Positions 27,801 through 34,261 of a stretch of 34,283 nt of DNA are shown in pieces. Source of the DNA: Lyngbya sp. HA4199-MV5. Its GTDB lineage: Bacteria > Cyanobacteriota > Cyanobacteriia > Leptolyngbyales > Leptolyngbyaceae. Under the pieces are notes generated by a model. The model did no database searches, was not told the origin of the DNA, and worked only from the letters and a program-made list of their open reading frames with translations. Location: assembly GCA_019359375.1 (NCBI GenBank), contig JAHHHL010000060.1, forward strand, positions 1-34,283, read 5' to 3'. The translations under genes and the position numbers were made by a program. The stretch's first letter is position 1; each line of letters begins with the position of its first letter.

Positions 27801-29334
27801 CATTGGGAATGCTGCCCAAAATGGGACCGCAGGAGCCATCACCACTGGAACGTTTACGCTCACTCCGGTGCAGTCATTACTAAGATCCTTCAATGAAGGT
27901 GGCATCCAAATTATTTCAACCGCAACCGATGACTTTACGCGCAATCTGGTCGAACCCCAGCAGCAAGGTGACAAAACTGAATCCGTCGAAACAAGAGCCA
28001 AGCGCTCTGCGGATGATCTCCTTACTGTTGTGAGTCTCATTGCCATTGATAAGGGGAATGCGGCTCAGTCGGTGGCAACCCTTGAAGCAACTACCACAGC
28101 CGAGTATGAGAAGTATTGGGGGTTGAAGAAGGAGGATGCAACGGTAACGACCCTCAGTGACGTGAACAATACCCTGAGCCGCATTGAAGCGGCAGTGGGT
28201 GTGAAGCCCGCGATCGTCTACATTTCCTTTGCCCCAACTGGCGATGAACCTCAAACCCCGCTACTCCAGCGCTCTGCGTTGTCTAAGAGCCGTGATCAGC
28301 TAGAGCTGATTTTGGTGACAGCCAGCGGGCAGGCGATTCGCAAAACCGTTCCTGGTGCGACGCGATTGCGCGTGCAACTGCTGGCGAACCAGTTCCGACG
28401 TGCCGTTACCAGCCCATTCCGCAGACGCACGGTGGCTCCCCTGCTGGAACCGTCTCAGCAGTTGTATCAACTGCTCATTGCACCGCTAGAACCCGAATTG
28501 AAGCAACAGAAGATTCAAAATTTAACCTTTATTCTCGACAGTGGTTTGCGATCGCTGCCCCTCGCTGCCCTGTATGATGCTCAGACGCGATCGTTCCTGG
28601 TCGAGAAATACAGCTTGGGGCTGATGCCAACTCTTAGTTTGACGGACACCCGTTATGTTGATGTCCGTAACAGTCAAGTGCTGGCAATGGGCGCGTCACA
28701 GTTTGCGGCAGCACAAGCTCAGGGATCGTTGCCTGCCGTACCGTTAGAGCTGGAGTTAGTGGGGGCACAATGGAAGGCTAAAACCCTTTCAGAGAAGGAC
28801 TTTACGCTGACTAACTTACGCCAACAGCCGCCCTTTGGCATTGTGCATTTAGCCACTCATGCCAGCTTTCAGCAGGGACCGCCCAGCAATTCCTACATTC
28901 AATTTGAAGACACGACCCTGAAATTAAACCAACTGCGATCGCTCAACTGGAGCGATCAACCACCTGAACTGGTCGTTCTCAGTGCTTGCCGGACGGCGTT
29001 TGGTAGTGAAGATGCCGAGCTGGGCTTTGCGGGTTCTGCCGTGCAGGCGCGGGTCAAATCGGTATTGGCAAGTCTGTGGTCAGTGAACGATACGGGCGCT
29101 TCAGGCTTGATGGCTGAGTTCTACCATCAACTCAAGACAGCACCCATTAAAGCGGAAGCCCTGAAGCAGGCTCAGATTGCGATGTTACGAGGCGATGTCT
29201 ATATCAAAGATGGCAAATTACATTGGTCTGGCGGGGAGAAAGTGTTGCCACCAGGCTTAACCGGTTTAGAAAACGGCAACTTATCCCATCCCTACTACTG
29301 GTCTGCCTTCACCCTGGTCGGCAGCCCGTGGTAG
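21796..29334 (+). CDS. giant TPS exoprotein (filamentous haemagglutinin type) with C-terminal CHAT protease
   Basis: A 2512-residue exoprotein. A signal-like hydrophobic stretch (LSLLIAALSLMEGMTG) lies near residues 38-55. Residues ~65-310 are low-complexity Pro/Ser/Thr/Ala. Residues ~312-540 are the TPS domain ([44 protein letters not shown]). Residues ~560-2050 are a beta-helix with Gly/Asn/Thr-rich strands, including NNSTISNNTATG repeats. Residues ~2130-2510 are a CHAT domain with HLATHASF (His2351, His2355) and LSACRTAFG (Cys2398), followed by LGFAGSAVQARVKSVLASLW. The His/Cys pair needed for caspase-like cleavage is intact. It lies downstream of TIR-CHASE2 and DUF928 and converges on TpsB, its likely exporter. 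The long linker before the TPS domain is unusual, since that domain normally follows the signal peptide. Confidence 0.9.
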   Translation: MESYGFLLALQDYEDPLARNSAGTLKPQSRQDQTIRHLSLLIAALSLMEGMTGKATHAYSAAATRSTETLATPPVPAIERPVEGEKSPEQPPEKPGDGSDRAEAQALQALNASPVRTASAQQNRTVTPSEPPSNAPLTPVAATESKAPGEAVSESLAKMPPVVPIQVKEDVRQLSPTSSATNEATDDRVSKASAQASGAASPMSSSLATTASTTVPTPVLEAPQEQVTPQPSIAKISPEPQTLERDRLPAPVAITREDTPPSKPASASKAVLESSILESSIAALAAVDEAKEAAPIASTVPPQPILLAQAIVPAADGTGTRVKLDGNRFDIDGGTLSGDRANLFHSFQRLGLNADQIANFMSNPNIRNILGRVVGGDASVINGLVQVTGGNSNLFLMNPAGIVFGANARLDVPGSFTATTANGMKFGDQWFSATGSNNYGALVGNPNAFAFTMNQPGTIVNAGDLAVAEGKQLALVGGAVVNTGKLSAPGGQITIAAVPGGKQVQINQDGVLLALRVQPLSGNSPNPLPFTPSTLPALLTGGTNRPATGVVVNSDGTVQLTDGGTTIPTSAGTAIAAGSLDVSGQAGGNVGVFGDRVGVINSTINASGTNGGGTVLIGGDYQGKGALPNAQNTVVSQDSIVRADALTNGNGGKVVVWSDGDTRVGGTMTAKGGTQSGNGGLVETSGKQFLTIDQTATVNTTAPQGKTGTWLLDPADLTVVASGGTGTITGGNNSTADSTINNSTIVTALNSSQVNLSATNAITVSAPINASGNTNANALTFTASTISINQSLTLKGDLTITGTGTINTGAVTTPGRAVNITGSNINVGTIDTSINAIGSSTNGGAITLQSNGGSIKTGSLITQIANGSGAAGNITLNVASGTGSIDTSSGTLNAFGINGSGGNVSLATQSGNITTADITTFSNTVVAGSKGGDVTLRVNGGNGNVDTTRGEINTVGNNNGPGGSIALTTASGNITTANLTSRSRLGNGGNMTLQATGTGSINTSAGTVDSSSFDTAPFRGNGGAITLTTNGGSVTTSTLTSVSNTGGRGGDISITGTTTTAGAIATESGDITLTADEINLQGALTGTNNLLLQPLSPSQPIALGGTADIGTGTLDLLFSDLTALQNGFSSITIGRSNSSGAITLAGNVTFNDPVALRSPTGSINVNAPVIADNLTLSAPTANLNQPITLRTNSTLSGTATTVNVGATGGVQNGVDVAATGGTVNLAAATYVLANTVNIAKSLTLNGINAANTTVSGNNAVQVFNVSGAGTVVNLNNLTITQGNTLNGGGGGIHNEDATLTVNNSTISNNTATGRGGTLDGGGGIHNKNATLTVNNSTISNNTVNGASGGGGTGGGILINGGTVTVNNSTISNNTATGAAGGVGGNGGGIANGSIGGVGNGSTLVVSNSTFSNNIALTGNGSLGSGGGIFNSGTLTITDSTFRGNSATGGGVVNGGGGIYNSGTATVTDSSLSGNLAVGSGNGIYKDGGTLSLSNSSLDDVITNIGGTTTLSGNITTTGQQTYGNAVTLGSNTTLRGALVAFNSTLDGVRTLSIGSNSVFNGAVGNRIRLTDLTISGTTALNGGSITTIGTQQYSDAVTVVGNTSLSGSNIAFNRTVNAGSNALTLTADGINLGGTVSGTGNLTLQPLTPTRSIALGNPTDSGTSTLDLTSNDLGNLQNGFSSITIGRSDGLGAINVAENTVFSNPTTLRTPGGDIFLQGSVTLQNNASLNFDSLSVTNTLSQDITNTTSTPLNFYGRVLLGNDITISSASDIRFTNTLDGDRRLNLNASAVRFDGLVGGSTPLRELTINSQTTDVAGSITTTGDSQFNSAVSVANNAGITSKQGSIRATGTITSAGNSLLNAVNLMAAGDIAIQDAIANAGIISLTSGAAVTSRNLTAAGGVAVRARNSITTGAIDTANAQGNGGNVLLDPQGDIQVDSINAQGDANSAGGTVDITTARFFRALGTFRDRNGILASISTAGGVGGGSITIRNGGGFTRTPFVIGNAAQNGTAGAITTGTFTLTPVQSLLRSFNEGGIQIISTATDDFTRNLVEPQQQGDKTESVETRAKRSADDLLTVVSLIAIDKGNAAQSVATLEATTTAEYEKYWGLKKEDATVTTLSDVNNTLSRIEAAVGVKPAIVYISFAPTGDEPQTPLLQRSALSKSRDQLELILVTASGQAIRKTVPGATRLRVQLLANQFRRAVTSPFRRRTVAPLLEPSQQLYQLLIAPLEPELKQQKIQNLTFILDSGLRSLPLAALYDAQTRSFLVEKYSLGLMPTLSLTDTRYVDVRNSQVLAMGASQFAAAQAQGSLPAVPLELELVGAQWKAKTLSEKDFTLTNLRQQPPFGIVHLATHASFQQGPPSNSYIQFEDTTLKLNQLRSLNWSDQPPELVVLSACRTAFGSEDAELGFAGSAVQARVKSVLASLWSVNDTGASGLMAEFYHQLKTAPIKAEALKQAQIAMLRGDVYIKDGKLHWSGGEKVLPPGLTGLENGNLSHPYYWSAFTLVGSPW
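25660..26225 (+). repeat. tandem repeats encoding GGGI...NNSTISNNTA beta-helix coils
   Basis: At least three close copies of the unit encoding VNNSTISNNTATG are separated by Gly-rich GGGI(H/F/Y)N turns, then more diverged units follow (VSNSTFSNN, ITDSTFRGN, VTDSSLSGN). The protein pattern resembles the polymorphic outer-membrane repeat and predicts stacked parallel beta-helix coils. Near-identical DNA units make length change by recombination likely. Confidence 0.7.
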
Positions 29335-29383
29335 CCTGTGAGAGCTTTTAGGAAGATTTCTGAGAAAGATATTACCTCTGTGC

Positions 29384-29447
29384 GGGCTTAGCATTCGGCA
29401 TCTCATCTCTGATTGAGCGCAAAAGTCTTTGTCCAAATGCTAAGCCC
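29384..29447. terminator. long inverted repeat between convergent genes (terminator or MITE)
   Basis: GGGCTTAGCATT (29384-29395) and AATGCTAAGCCC (29436-29447) are perfect 12-bp inverted arms. Extending inward to CGG/CCA gives 14 of 15 paired bases around a loop of ~34 nt. It lies between the 3' ends of the TPS-CHAT and TpsB genes, where a bidirectional terminator is expected. There is no clean T-tract on either side, so a fold-back mobile element is an alternative. Confidence 0.5.
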
Positions 29448-29519
29448 CTACGCTTTCTCCAAACTCCTGAATTCAAAACTCAAAACTTTTACTCCCTCCT
29501 GCCTCCTCCTCAAGAATTT

Positions 29520-32063
29520 CTAAAACTCATAATTCGCCGTGAAGTAAAAGCCGTGATCTTGAAGGTTATTGCCCCGATCGCTCAGGTCAATAATGGGAAC
29601 GCCATAATCGATCCGCAGATTGAGTCCTGAAAACGGCTTCCAGATGATGCCCAGCCCTGCTCCAATCAAAAAGGTCTGCTTGGGTAATTGATTTGGGTTG
29701 CCAGAAGCATTCCACACTGCGCCCAAATCGACAAGCGGTGCGACCTGGAGTGTCGGGTTGCCTGCCCGATCGCGGTTGAGCGTGATGCGATCTTCCACCG
29801 AGGCACGTACGCCATTATCACCTGTACGAGCATTCTGACGGTAGCCGCGTACCGATTGCCCACCCCCAATCACAAACTGTTGAGACGGCAAGAGGCTATC
29901 GGGCGTTAATTGCACATCAAGCTGCCCAATTAGCAACTGCCCCTCACTCAGACGTTGCGCCCGCTGAACCTGTCCTAACCAGCTAAAAAATTGCCCATCG
30001 GGAATCGAACCTGGATTGCGGGTGGCATCAAATAACCCGGTTCCGATATTGAACTGCGATCGCAACGACCAGGCACCCTGCTGATCACGCCGCACATAAT
30101 CTTGACCGAACTTCACGACACTGGTACGGCTCACCCCGTCGCGATCAGGACCAATGCCAAACGCTTGAGGCAAATCGTTAAAGATAAACGTCTGACCATC
30201 CTGAAACGCAAAGCCTAACGAAAGGGCCAATTCCTCACGGGGCGATCGGATCAAGGGTTGACGATAGCTAATCTCATACTGCTCAGAGGCACCTTTGATA
30301 TTTAGCGCATCAAAGGGCGACTGCGTAATGCGATTACGATTAATGTCTGCCCTGAGATCTAAGCTGCCATTCATCGGATTCAACGGCACTCGATAGCCGA
30401 TGCTGCCAATATGAGACCCCCCTGTCGTCGAGCCGTAGTAAGCACCAGAGAGTTCATCGCCAATGCCCGTCAGATTGCGATAGCGCAGATTGATGCCTGC
30501 CCGTTCGGAACCCACGCTGGGAGGAGAGAAATTATCGAAGCTCACCCCACCACCAAAGGGCGGCGCTTCGGTCACTTGCACGGTCAGAATACTTTGCCCT
30601 TCCTGGCTACCCGCTTCCAGGATCGGCACAATGTTCTTAAATAAGGGATCAGCCAGCAGCAGCCGTAACTGGTCTTCCAGTTTGCGAGCATTTAAGGGGG
30701 TGCTAACTCCAAGGGCGACCCGGCTAAGCACGTAGGATGGCTTGAGGCGCTGCGTTCCTTCAATGTTGATTTTTTCAATCGTGCCTTCGATCGCTCGCAT
30801 TTGCACAATCCCGTTGGCAATGGTCTGCCGCTCAAGCACCACTCTAGAAGTGATGTAACCACGATCGAGATACACCTGTGTGAGTTTATCAGCCGCTTCA
30901 GCCAAGGCTTGCAGCGTCACCGATTTGCCCTTTAAGGGTGCCGTGATGGGATCAATGTCTTGAGCGCTTAAAACCGTACTCTTAATGACATTAATCCGAC
31001 GAACAGGAATCGTTGGCTGGGCTTCAGTGGGCGTGGGCACAGGCTCCGTCGGTGCTGGTGGCAGGGGAACGATCGGACGTTCATTCGGTAACGGTTGAGG
31101 AGACGGTCTGGATTGCAAGAAGCGATCGCGATCCGGCTGATTGGGGTCATTCTGCGCTTGCAAGGCTGGCGCGCTGGAACGATCGTCTGGTTTGGACAGT
31201 GTAGAGTCTGAGGCAGCACCCTGACCGGGTAAAGCGGTTGACACTCCTGGCGACGGCGCAACATTACTCGGCGGTGAAGCCAGGGAAACTGAACGGGCAC
31301 GATCGTCGGCTTGCTCGGTGGCTGGTTGAGCAGTTGCTGGACGTGCGGGTGAGGTAGCCATTGCCTGCGGAGGCGTTGCCGCGTTTGCCAGTCCCGATGC
31401 TGCGGTATCGATCGCTGTCGGTGTGGCTGGGATGGGTGGCGCGTTCGCCATCTCCACGGCTGCGTAGAGCAGGGTTTGTCGTTCCTGGGCTGGTGCGCTT
31501 ACCGTGTAGAGCATCCCATCTTGCTGCCACATCACCGATGAAAACGGCTGTTGGTGCTTCGAGCCATCCCAGAGATATCCTTGAATGCCGCCATTGAGCG
31601 TGAGCGGGGCAGACGCGGACTGATGTTGCTGGAATGCTTGCAGGGCAGAGGCAGAGGTATCACGATCAACGGAGAAACTCGCCAGCAGGCAATCTGAAGC
31701 TCCTGTATCGCAGCGAAACAAGCTAACCGTGAGGCTGGGTGGCGAAGCAAATTGAAAAATCCTGACCCACGGGGTTGATGCAGGCATTTGCAGTGCACGA
31801 CCCAGTGGCATACGAGCAGGTAACCGCATGACCCAGTCGGCAGGCAACGCATGTCTGATTTCCTCAAGATGAGGCGTTAAAATGTCGCCAGCAAGGGGTG
31901 ATCGCGAGTCCGTCGTTACCTGAACGGTTGCTACGGATGGTGGTGTCTCAACACTCGTCGGGGCATCCGCTCTAGCGAGTTGACCCATCATCACTCCTAA
32001 GCCAATAGAGGTTACGCTCCCAAAAGGGACGAAACAACTCCAAAAACCGTACTTCACACCCAT
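29520..32063 (-). CDS. TpsB outer-membrane transporter (ShlB/FhaC/HecB family) with N-terminal extension
   Basis: An 847-residue outer-membrane protein. The signal peptide (KYGFWSCFVPFGSVTSIGLG) ends near ADA. Residues ~35-200 are a globular domain (HALPADWVMRLPARM, TVSLFRCDTGASDC, GIQGYLWDG, VMWQQDGMLYTVS) of a type found on cyanobacterial surface proteins. Residues ~205-335 are a Pro/Ala linker. Two POTRA-type domains follow (~350-510: INVIKSTVLSAQDIDPI, LDRGYITSRVVL, IEKINIEGTQRLKPSYVLSR), then a 16-strand-type barrel with the VRGYRQNARTGDNG motif and a terminal aromatic (NYEF), the usual BAM signal. The family exports TpsA exoproteins. The ATG at 32063 has GGGAG upstream; a start 17 codons earlier is less likely. 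Convergent to TPS-CHAT, so presumably its exporter. The long N-terminal extension is not part of classical FhaC. Confidence 0.93.
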   Translation of the reverse strand: MGVKYGFWSCFVPFGSVTSIGLGVMMGQLARADAPTSVETPPSVATVQVTTDSRSPLAGDILTPHLEEIRHALPADWVMRLPARMPLGRALQMPASTPWVRIFQFASPPSLTVSLFRCDTGASDCLLASFSVDRDTSASALQAFQQHQSASAPLTLNGGIQGYLWDGSKHQQPFSSVMWQQDGMLYTVSAPAQERQTLLYAAVEMANAPPIPATPTAIDTAASGLANAATPPQAMATSPARPATAQPATEQADDRARSVSLASPPSNVAPSPGVSTALPGQGAASDSTLSKPDDRSSAPALQAQNDPNQPDRDRFLQSRPSPQPLPNERPIVPLPPAPTEPVPTPTEAQPTIPVRRINVIKSTVLSAQDIDPITAPLKGKSVTLQALAEAADKLTQVYLDRGYITSRVVLERQTIANGIVQMRAIEGTIEKINIEGTQRLKPSYVLSRVALGVSTPLNARKLEDQLRLLLADPLFKNIVPILEAGSQEGQSILTVQVTEAPPFGGGVSFDNFSPPSVGSERAGINLRYRNLTGIGDELSGAYYGSTTGGSHIGSIGYRVPLNPMNGSLDLRADINRNRITQSPFDALNIKGASEQYEISYRQPLIRSPREELALSLGFAFQDGQTFIFNDLPQAFGIGPDRDGVSRTSVVKFGQDYVRRDQQGAWSLRSQFNIGTGLFDATRNPGSIPDGQFFSWLGQVQRAQRLSEGQLLIGQLDVQLTPDSLLPSQQFVIGGGQSVRGYRQNARTGDNGVRASVEDRITLNRDRAGNPTLQVAPLVDLGAVWNASGNPNQLPKQTFLIGAGLGIIWKPFSGLNLRIDYGVPIIDLSDRGNNLQDHGFYFTANYEF

Positions 32064-32801
32064 ATGCTCCCTTTCGACCCTGAACGTACACTCGTGAGCT
32101 AAGCGATCGTCCATTCACGCGCTGTTTGAGTACTCCATCCCAATCACTGTTGAGGCATGCTGCTTCTCGTTTGATCCCATCAAGCCGACTTCTATAGCAA
32201 AAGGCAGGAGGCAGAAGGCAAAACCTTAACCTGGCAGCACTATATTGGCTACGATATGTCTTGACCAACTTCTCGATTGCTGTAAACTGACGGAACGCTG
32301 CCGAACGAAACCGCAACGTCTTGGCTACGTGGCGTAACACGATTGAGGGATGCTTTCAATCAGCGTTCTACTGCTATATGATGCGCGATCGAGGTGATCA
32401 CACCACTCACGCTTGCATCATAGCTGTGAAAAAGCTTCTTAAACAAAATATTTCATGAGGACTGATGCCGTTCGGCAAGCTTTACTACCAGAGACCACCA
32501 CTGATTGCGGCTGAATCAGCCTTAGGATCGTGGATTTAATAGGGTTCAAACTTATGACACCATGCTCAAATGGGTTCATAGGTCACTTCAATGCCGCAAT
32601 ACAGCATCATCTTCTCGCTATCCCAGCCGCTGAGTGGAAAGGTGTAATAGGGCTAAATACAGTACCTAATAATCTCCAGTAGGAAAGCGGTGACGAGAAT
32701 ACATACATAGATAGAAAACAGAACGGTCGAGCGTGATTCTGCATCCTATCTCTTCCCCACACGTTAAATTGACAGTACCGCAATGGCTCCTGCTTTACTC
32801 G
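32064..32801. other. intergenic region with short repeats, upstream of TpsB
   Basis: No gene is supported. At 32199-32222 a heptad-type short repeat (GGCAGGA, GGCAGAA, GGCAAAA) resembles cyanobacterial STRR sequences; a similar purine/pyrimidine-biased tract (CCTCCTGCCTCCTCCTC) lies near 29492-29509, beyond the other end of tpsB. Small dyads occur at 32342-32362 (GATTGA/TCAATC) and 32507-32519 (GGCTGA-A-TCAGCC). A minus-strand frame around 32200-32340 (VAKTLRFRSAAFRQFTAIEK) looks like a decayed repeat-encoded ORF and is not called. The tpsB promoter must lie here, but I cannot place it. Confidence 0.45.
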
Positions 32802-33035
32802 TCATTGAAGTGATTCATTGTCTACGGTTAGCTTATCCAACTCGTCCAACAATTTGTTGATACGATCGCGCTTCTTTCGATCGACCCAGGTATCAGGTTT
32901 CTGCAGGCGATTACTGATATCACCCAGGCGCTCAGCAACGATCTTTTCAGGTGTCAATTCCACCTCAGAGGATGTTTGGAAAGTAGCAAAGTGTAGCAGT
33001 AGAGAGAAAAGCTTCCTGGGGTATAGGCTGGACAT
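32802..33035 (-). pseudogene. chimeric ORF: IS-encoded start fused to a truncated host gene
   Basis: A 77-codon frame whose first 21 codons (MSSLYPRKLFSLLLHFATFQT) come from the left end of the IS5-family element. Its last 56 codons come from host DNA (SSEVELTPEKIVAERLGDIS, NRLQKPDTWVDRKKRDRINK, LLDELDKL). The junction falls exactly at the IS terminal repeat (32972/32973). The host part is charged and helical, like the C-terminus of a soluble cytoplasmic protein that I cannot identify. Its 5' part is not seen beyond the element, where an IS982 remnant lies instead, so the original gene was broken by more than one event. Expression from an outward IS promoter is possible. Confidence 0.6.
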
Positions 33036-33064
33036 ATCAAAAGCTAAACAGCCCTCCAGGAAGC
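33011..33064. promoter_or_regulatory. hairpin covering the transposase ribosome binding site
   Basis: GCTTCCTGG (33011-33019) and CCAGGAAGC (33056-33064) form a perfect 9-bp stem around a 36-nt loop. The right arm contains the AGGA ribosome binding site directly before the ATG at 33066. Read-through transcripts entering from outside would carry the whole hairpin and mask the site, while transcripts starting inside the loop would not. This kind of protection is known for other insertion sequences (IS10, IS50). Confidence 0.55.
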
Positions 33065-33065
33065 C

Positions 33066-33856
33066 ATGACTCTAGCCTACACAAGTGAATTCACCATTGA
33101 ACAATACGAGTTGTTCCAATCCCTGCTCAGCCCAGCATCGAAGAGCGGTAGACCCCGCAGTGTGAATCTAATGCTGGTACTGCAAGCGAACCTCTACGTT
33201 TTGGTCAGTGGTTGTGCCTGGCGCTTGTTGCCCAAGGAGTATCCCCCCTATTCAACGGTGTACTACTATTTCCGCAAGTGGCGCGACGATGGCAGTTGGA
33301 AGCGCATTCACGACCATCTGGTGCAATGGGCCAGAGTCACTGAAGCGCGTGACCCCACTCCCAGTGCGGCGAGCCTTGATTCGCAAAGCGTTCCCACAGC
33401 GGTCATGGTGCAGAAAGCAGTCGGTTATGACGCAGGCAAACACATCAAAGGACGCAAACGCTTTACGCTGGTGGATACGTTGGGCTTTTTGATTGCAGTG
33501 CACGTCGTTGCTGCCAGTGTGCCCGAACGCGAAGGAGCCAAACAATTGCTCACAAAGCTCAACCAAGAACAGCGCCGGGTGCCTCAACTGGTTCGCATTT
33601 GGTCGATGGCGGCTTCTCTGGAGAAGAGTTTCTGCAGTGGGTTATCGATACTTTTCGTTGGATTTTAGAGGTCTTTCTACGACCAGAGGGGGCAAAAGGA
33701 TTCGTCTTGCTTCCAAAACGGTGGACGGTGGAGCGCACTTACGGTTGGCTGCATTGGTGCCGTCGTCTAAATGTCGATTATGAGCGACTACCCGCTTCTT
33801 CAGAAGCCTTTATTCAGATCGCTATGATTCGCTTGATGCCCCGTAGACTGGCGTGA
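33066..33856 (+). pseudogene. IS5-family transposase with one-base frameshift
   Basis: The intact product would be ~264 residues, normal for the IS427-like group. The first frame (to ~33600) has the N-terminal helical domain (GRPRSVNLMLVLQANLYVLV, GCAWRLLP, TVYYYFRKWRDDGSW) and the first catalytic Asp, Asp105 in SLDSQSV, then VGYDAGKHIKGRKRF. The rest is in another frame: VDGGFSGEEFLQWV, with the second catalytic Asp, and KRWTVERTYGWLHWCRRLN, with the Glu. At 33598-33603 the DNA reads TTTGGT where TTTGGGT would restore RIWVDGGF, so one G is missing. No poly-A slippery site is present, so loss of function is more likely than programmed frameshifting. Confidence 0.85.
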
Positions 33857-33885
33857 GGGGGTTTCCCTCTCCGTATTTCCAAACA

Positions 33886-34187
33886 TTGACCAGGCGGTTT
33901 TTCCTGTTCTTCTTGGACTTGGTGATCAGTTGGAGTCCCCGTTCGTACAACGGCTCAAACAAGGCTTGCGAGACAGCACCACGGTACCCGAACAGCTTGC
34001 CCAACAAGTCTTGGGTCATGTCCGGCACTGGCTTGCGGTCGTCGGTGTTCGCGGGTGTCAGCTTGAACGCCAGCAAGTCACCCTGGTCGTTGACAAGCAG
34101 GTGGAGTTTGAAACCAAAGTGCCAGCCCACAGAGTTTTTACCCCAGCGCGCCTGCCTGTTAAGTGACAATACAACTGGCGAGGAATG
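33886..34187 (-). pseudogene. IS982-family transposase remnant
   Basis: The minus strand encodes WGKNSVGWHFGFKLHLLVND, then GDLLAFKLTPANTDDRKPVP, LLGKLFGYRGAVSQALFEPL and YERGLQLITKSKKNRKNRL, the DDE core of IS982-family transposases. The frame is cut at NRLVN exactly where the IS5-family element ends (33886), so the C-terminal catalytic end is lost. Upstream, an in-frame stop (34188-34190) and an apparent small deletion before WGKNSVGW break it again. The part beyond the stop (to the window edge) is not recognisable. It is a dead copy that served as target, or one flank, of the IS5-family insertion. Confidence 0.85.
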
Positions 34188-34234
34188 TCAGGGAGATGGG
34201 CGAGGGATTTCATTTTCCGGACGATCGCACACAG

Positions 34235-34261
34235 ACTGCTTCATTCGTTGAATGAAGCAGT
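34235..34261. repeat. perfect 12-bp inverted repeat
   Basis: ACTGCTTCATTC and GAATGAAGCAGT are exact inverted arms around a three-base GTT loop, near the window edge upstream of the IS982 remnant. No T-tract follows on either strand, so a simple terminator is not clear. It may be an IS end or an extragenic palindrome. Confidence 0.6.

Larger units (their letters stand above)
32973..33885 (+). mobile_element. IS5-family element (IS427-like group), 913 bp
   Basis: Terminal inverted repeats TGTTTGGAAA (32973-32982) and TTTCCAAACA (33876-33885) bracket a transposase of the IS5 family. The 913-bp length fits the IS427-type group (about 0.8-1 kb). An AT dinucleotide occurs at both outer edges, but it may belong to the repeat rather than be a target duplication. 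The transposase is frameshifted, so the copy is probably not autonomous. It separates a truncated host ORF from an IS982 remnant. Confidence 0.75.

Noticed and set aside
22843-28254. Numerous minus-strand open frames inside the TPS-CHAT gene
   Set aside because: They are low-complexity shadows of the repetitive beta-helix coding strand, with no domain of their own.
32064-32340. Minus-strand frame containing VAKTLRFRSAAFRQFTAIEK
   Set aside because: It runs into the tpsB leader and start, and resembles repeat-encoded ORFs common in cyanobacterial spacers; no functional evidence.
33066-33856. Programmed -1 frameshifting in the IS5-family transposase
   Set aside because: The direction would fit, but the shift point (TTTGGTC) has no A-rich or other canonical slippery heptamer and lies inside the catalytic core; a single-base loss is simpler.
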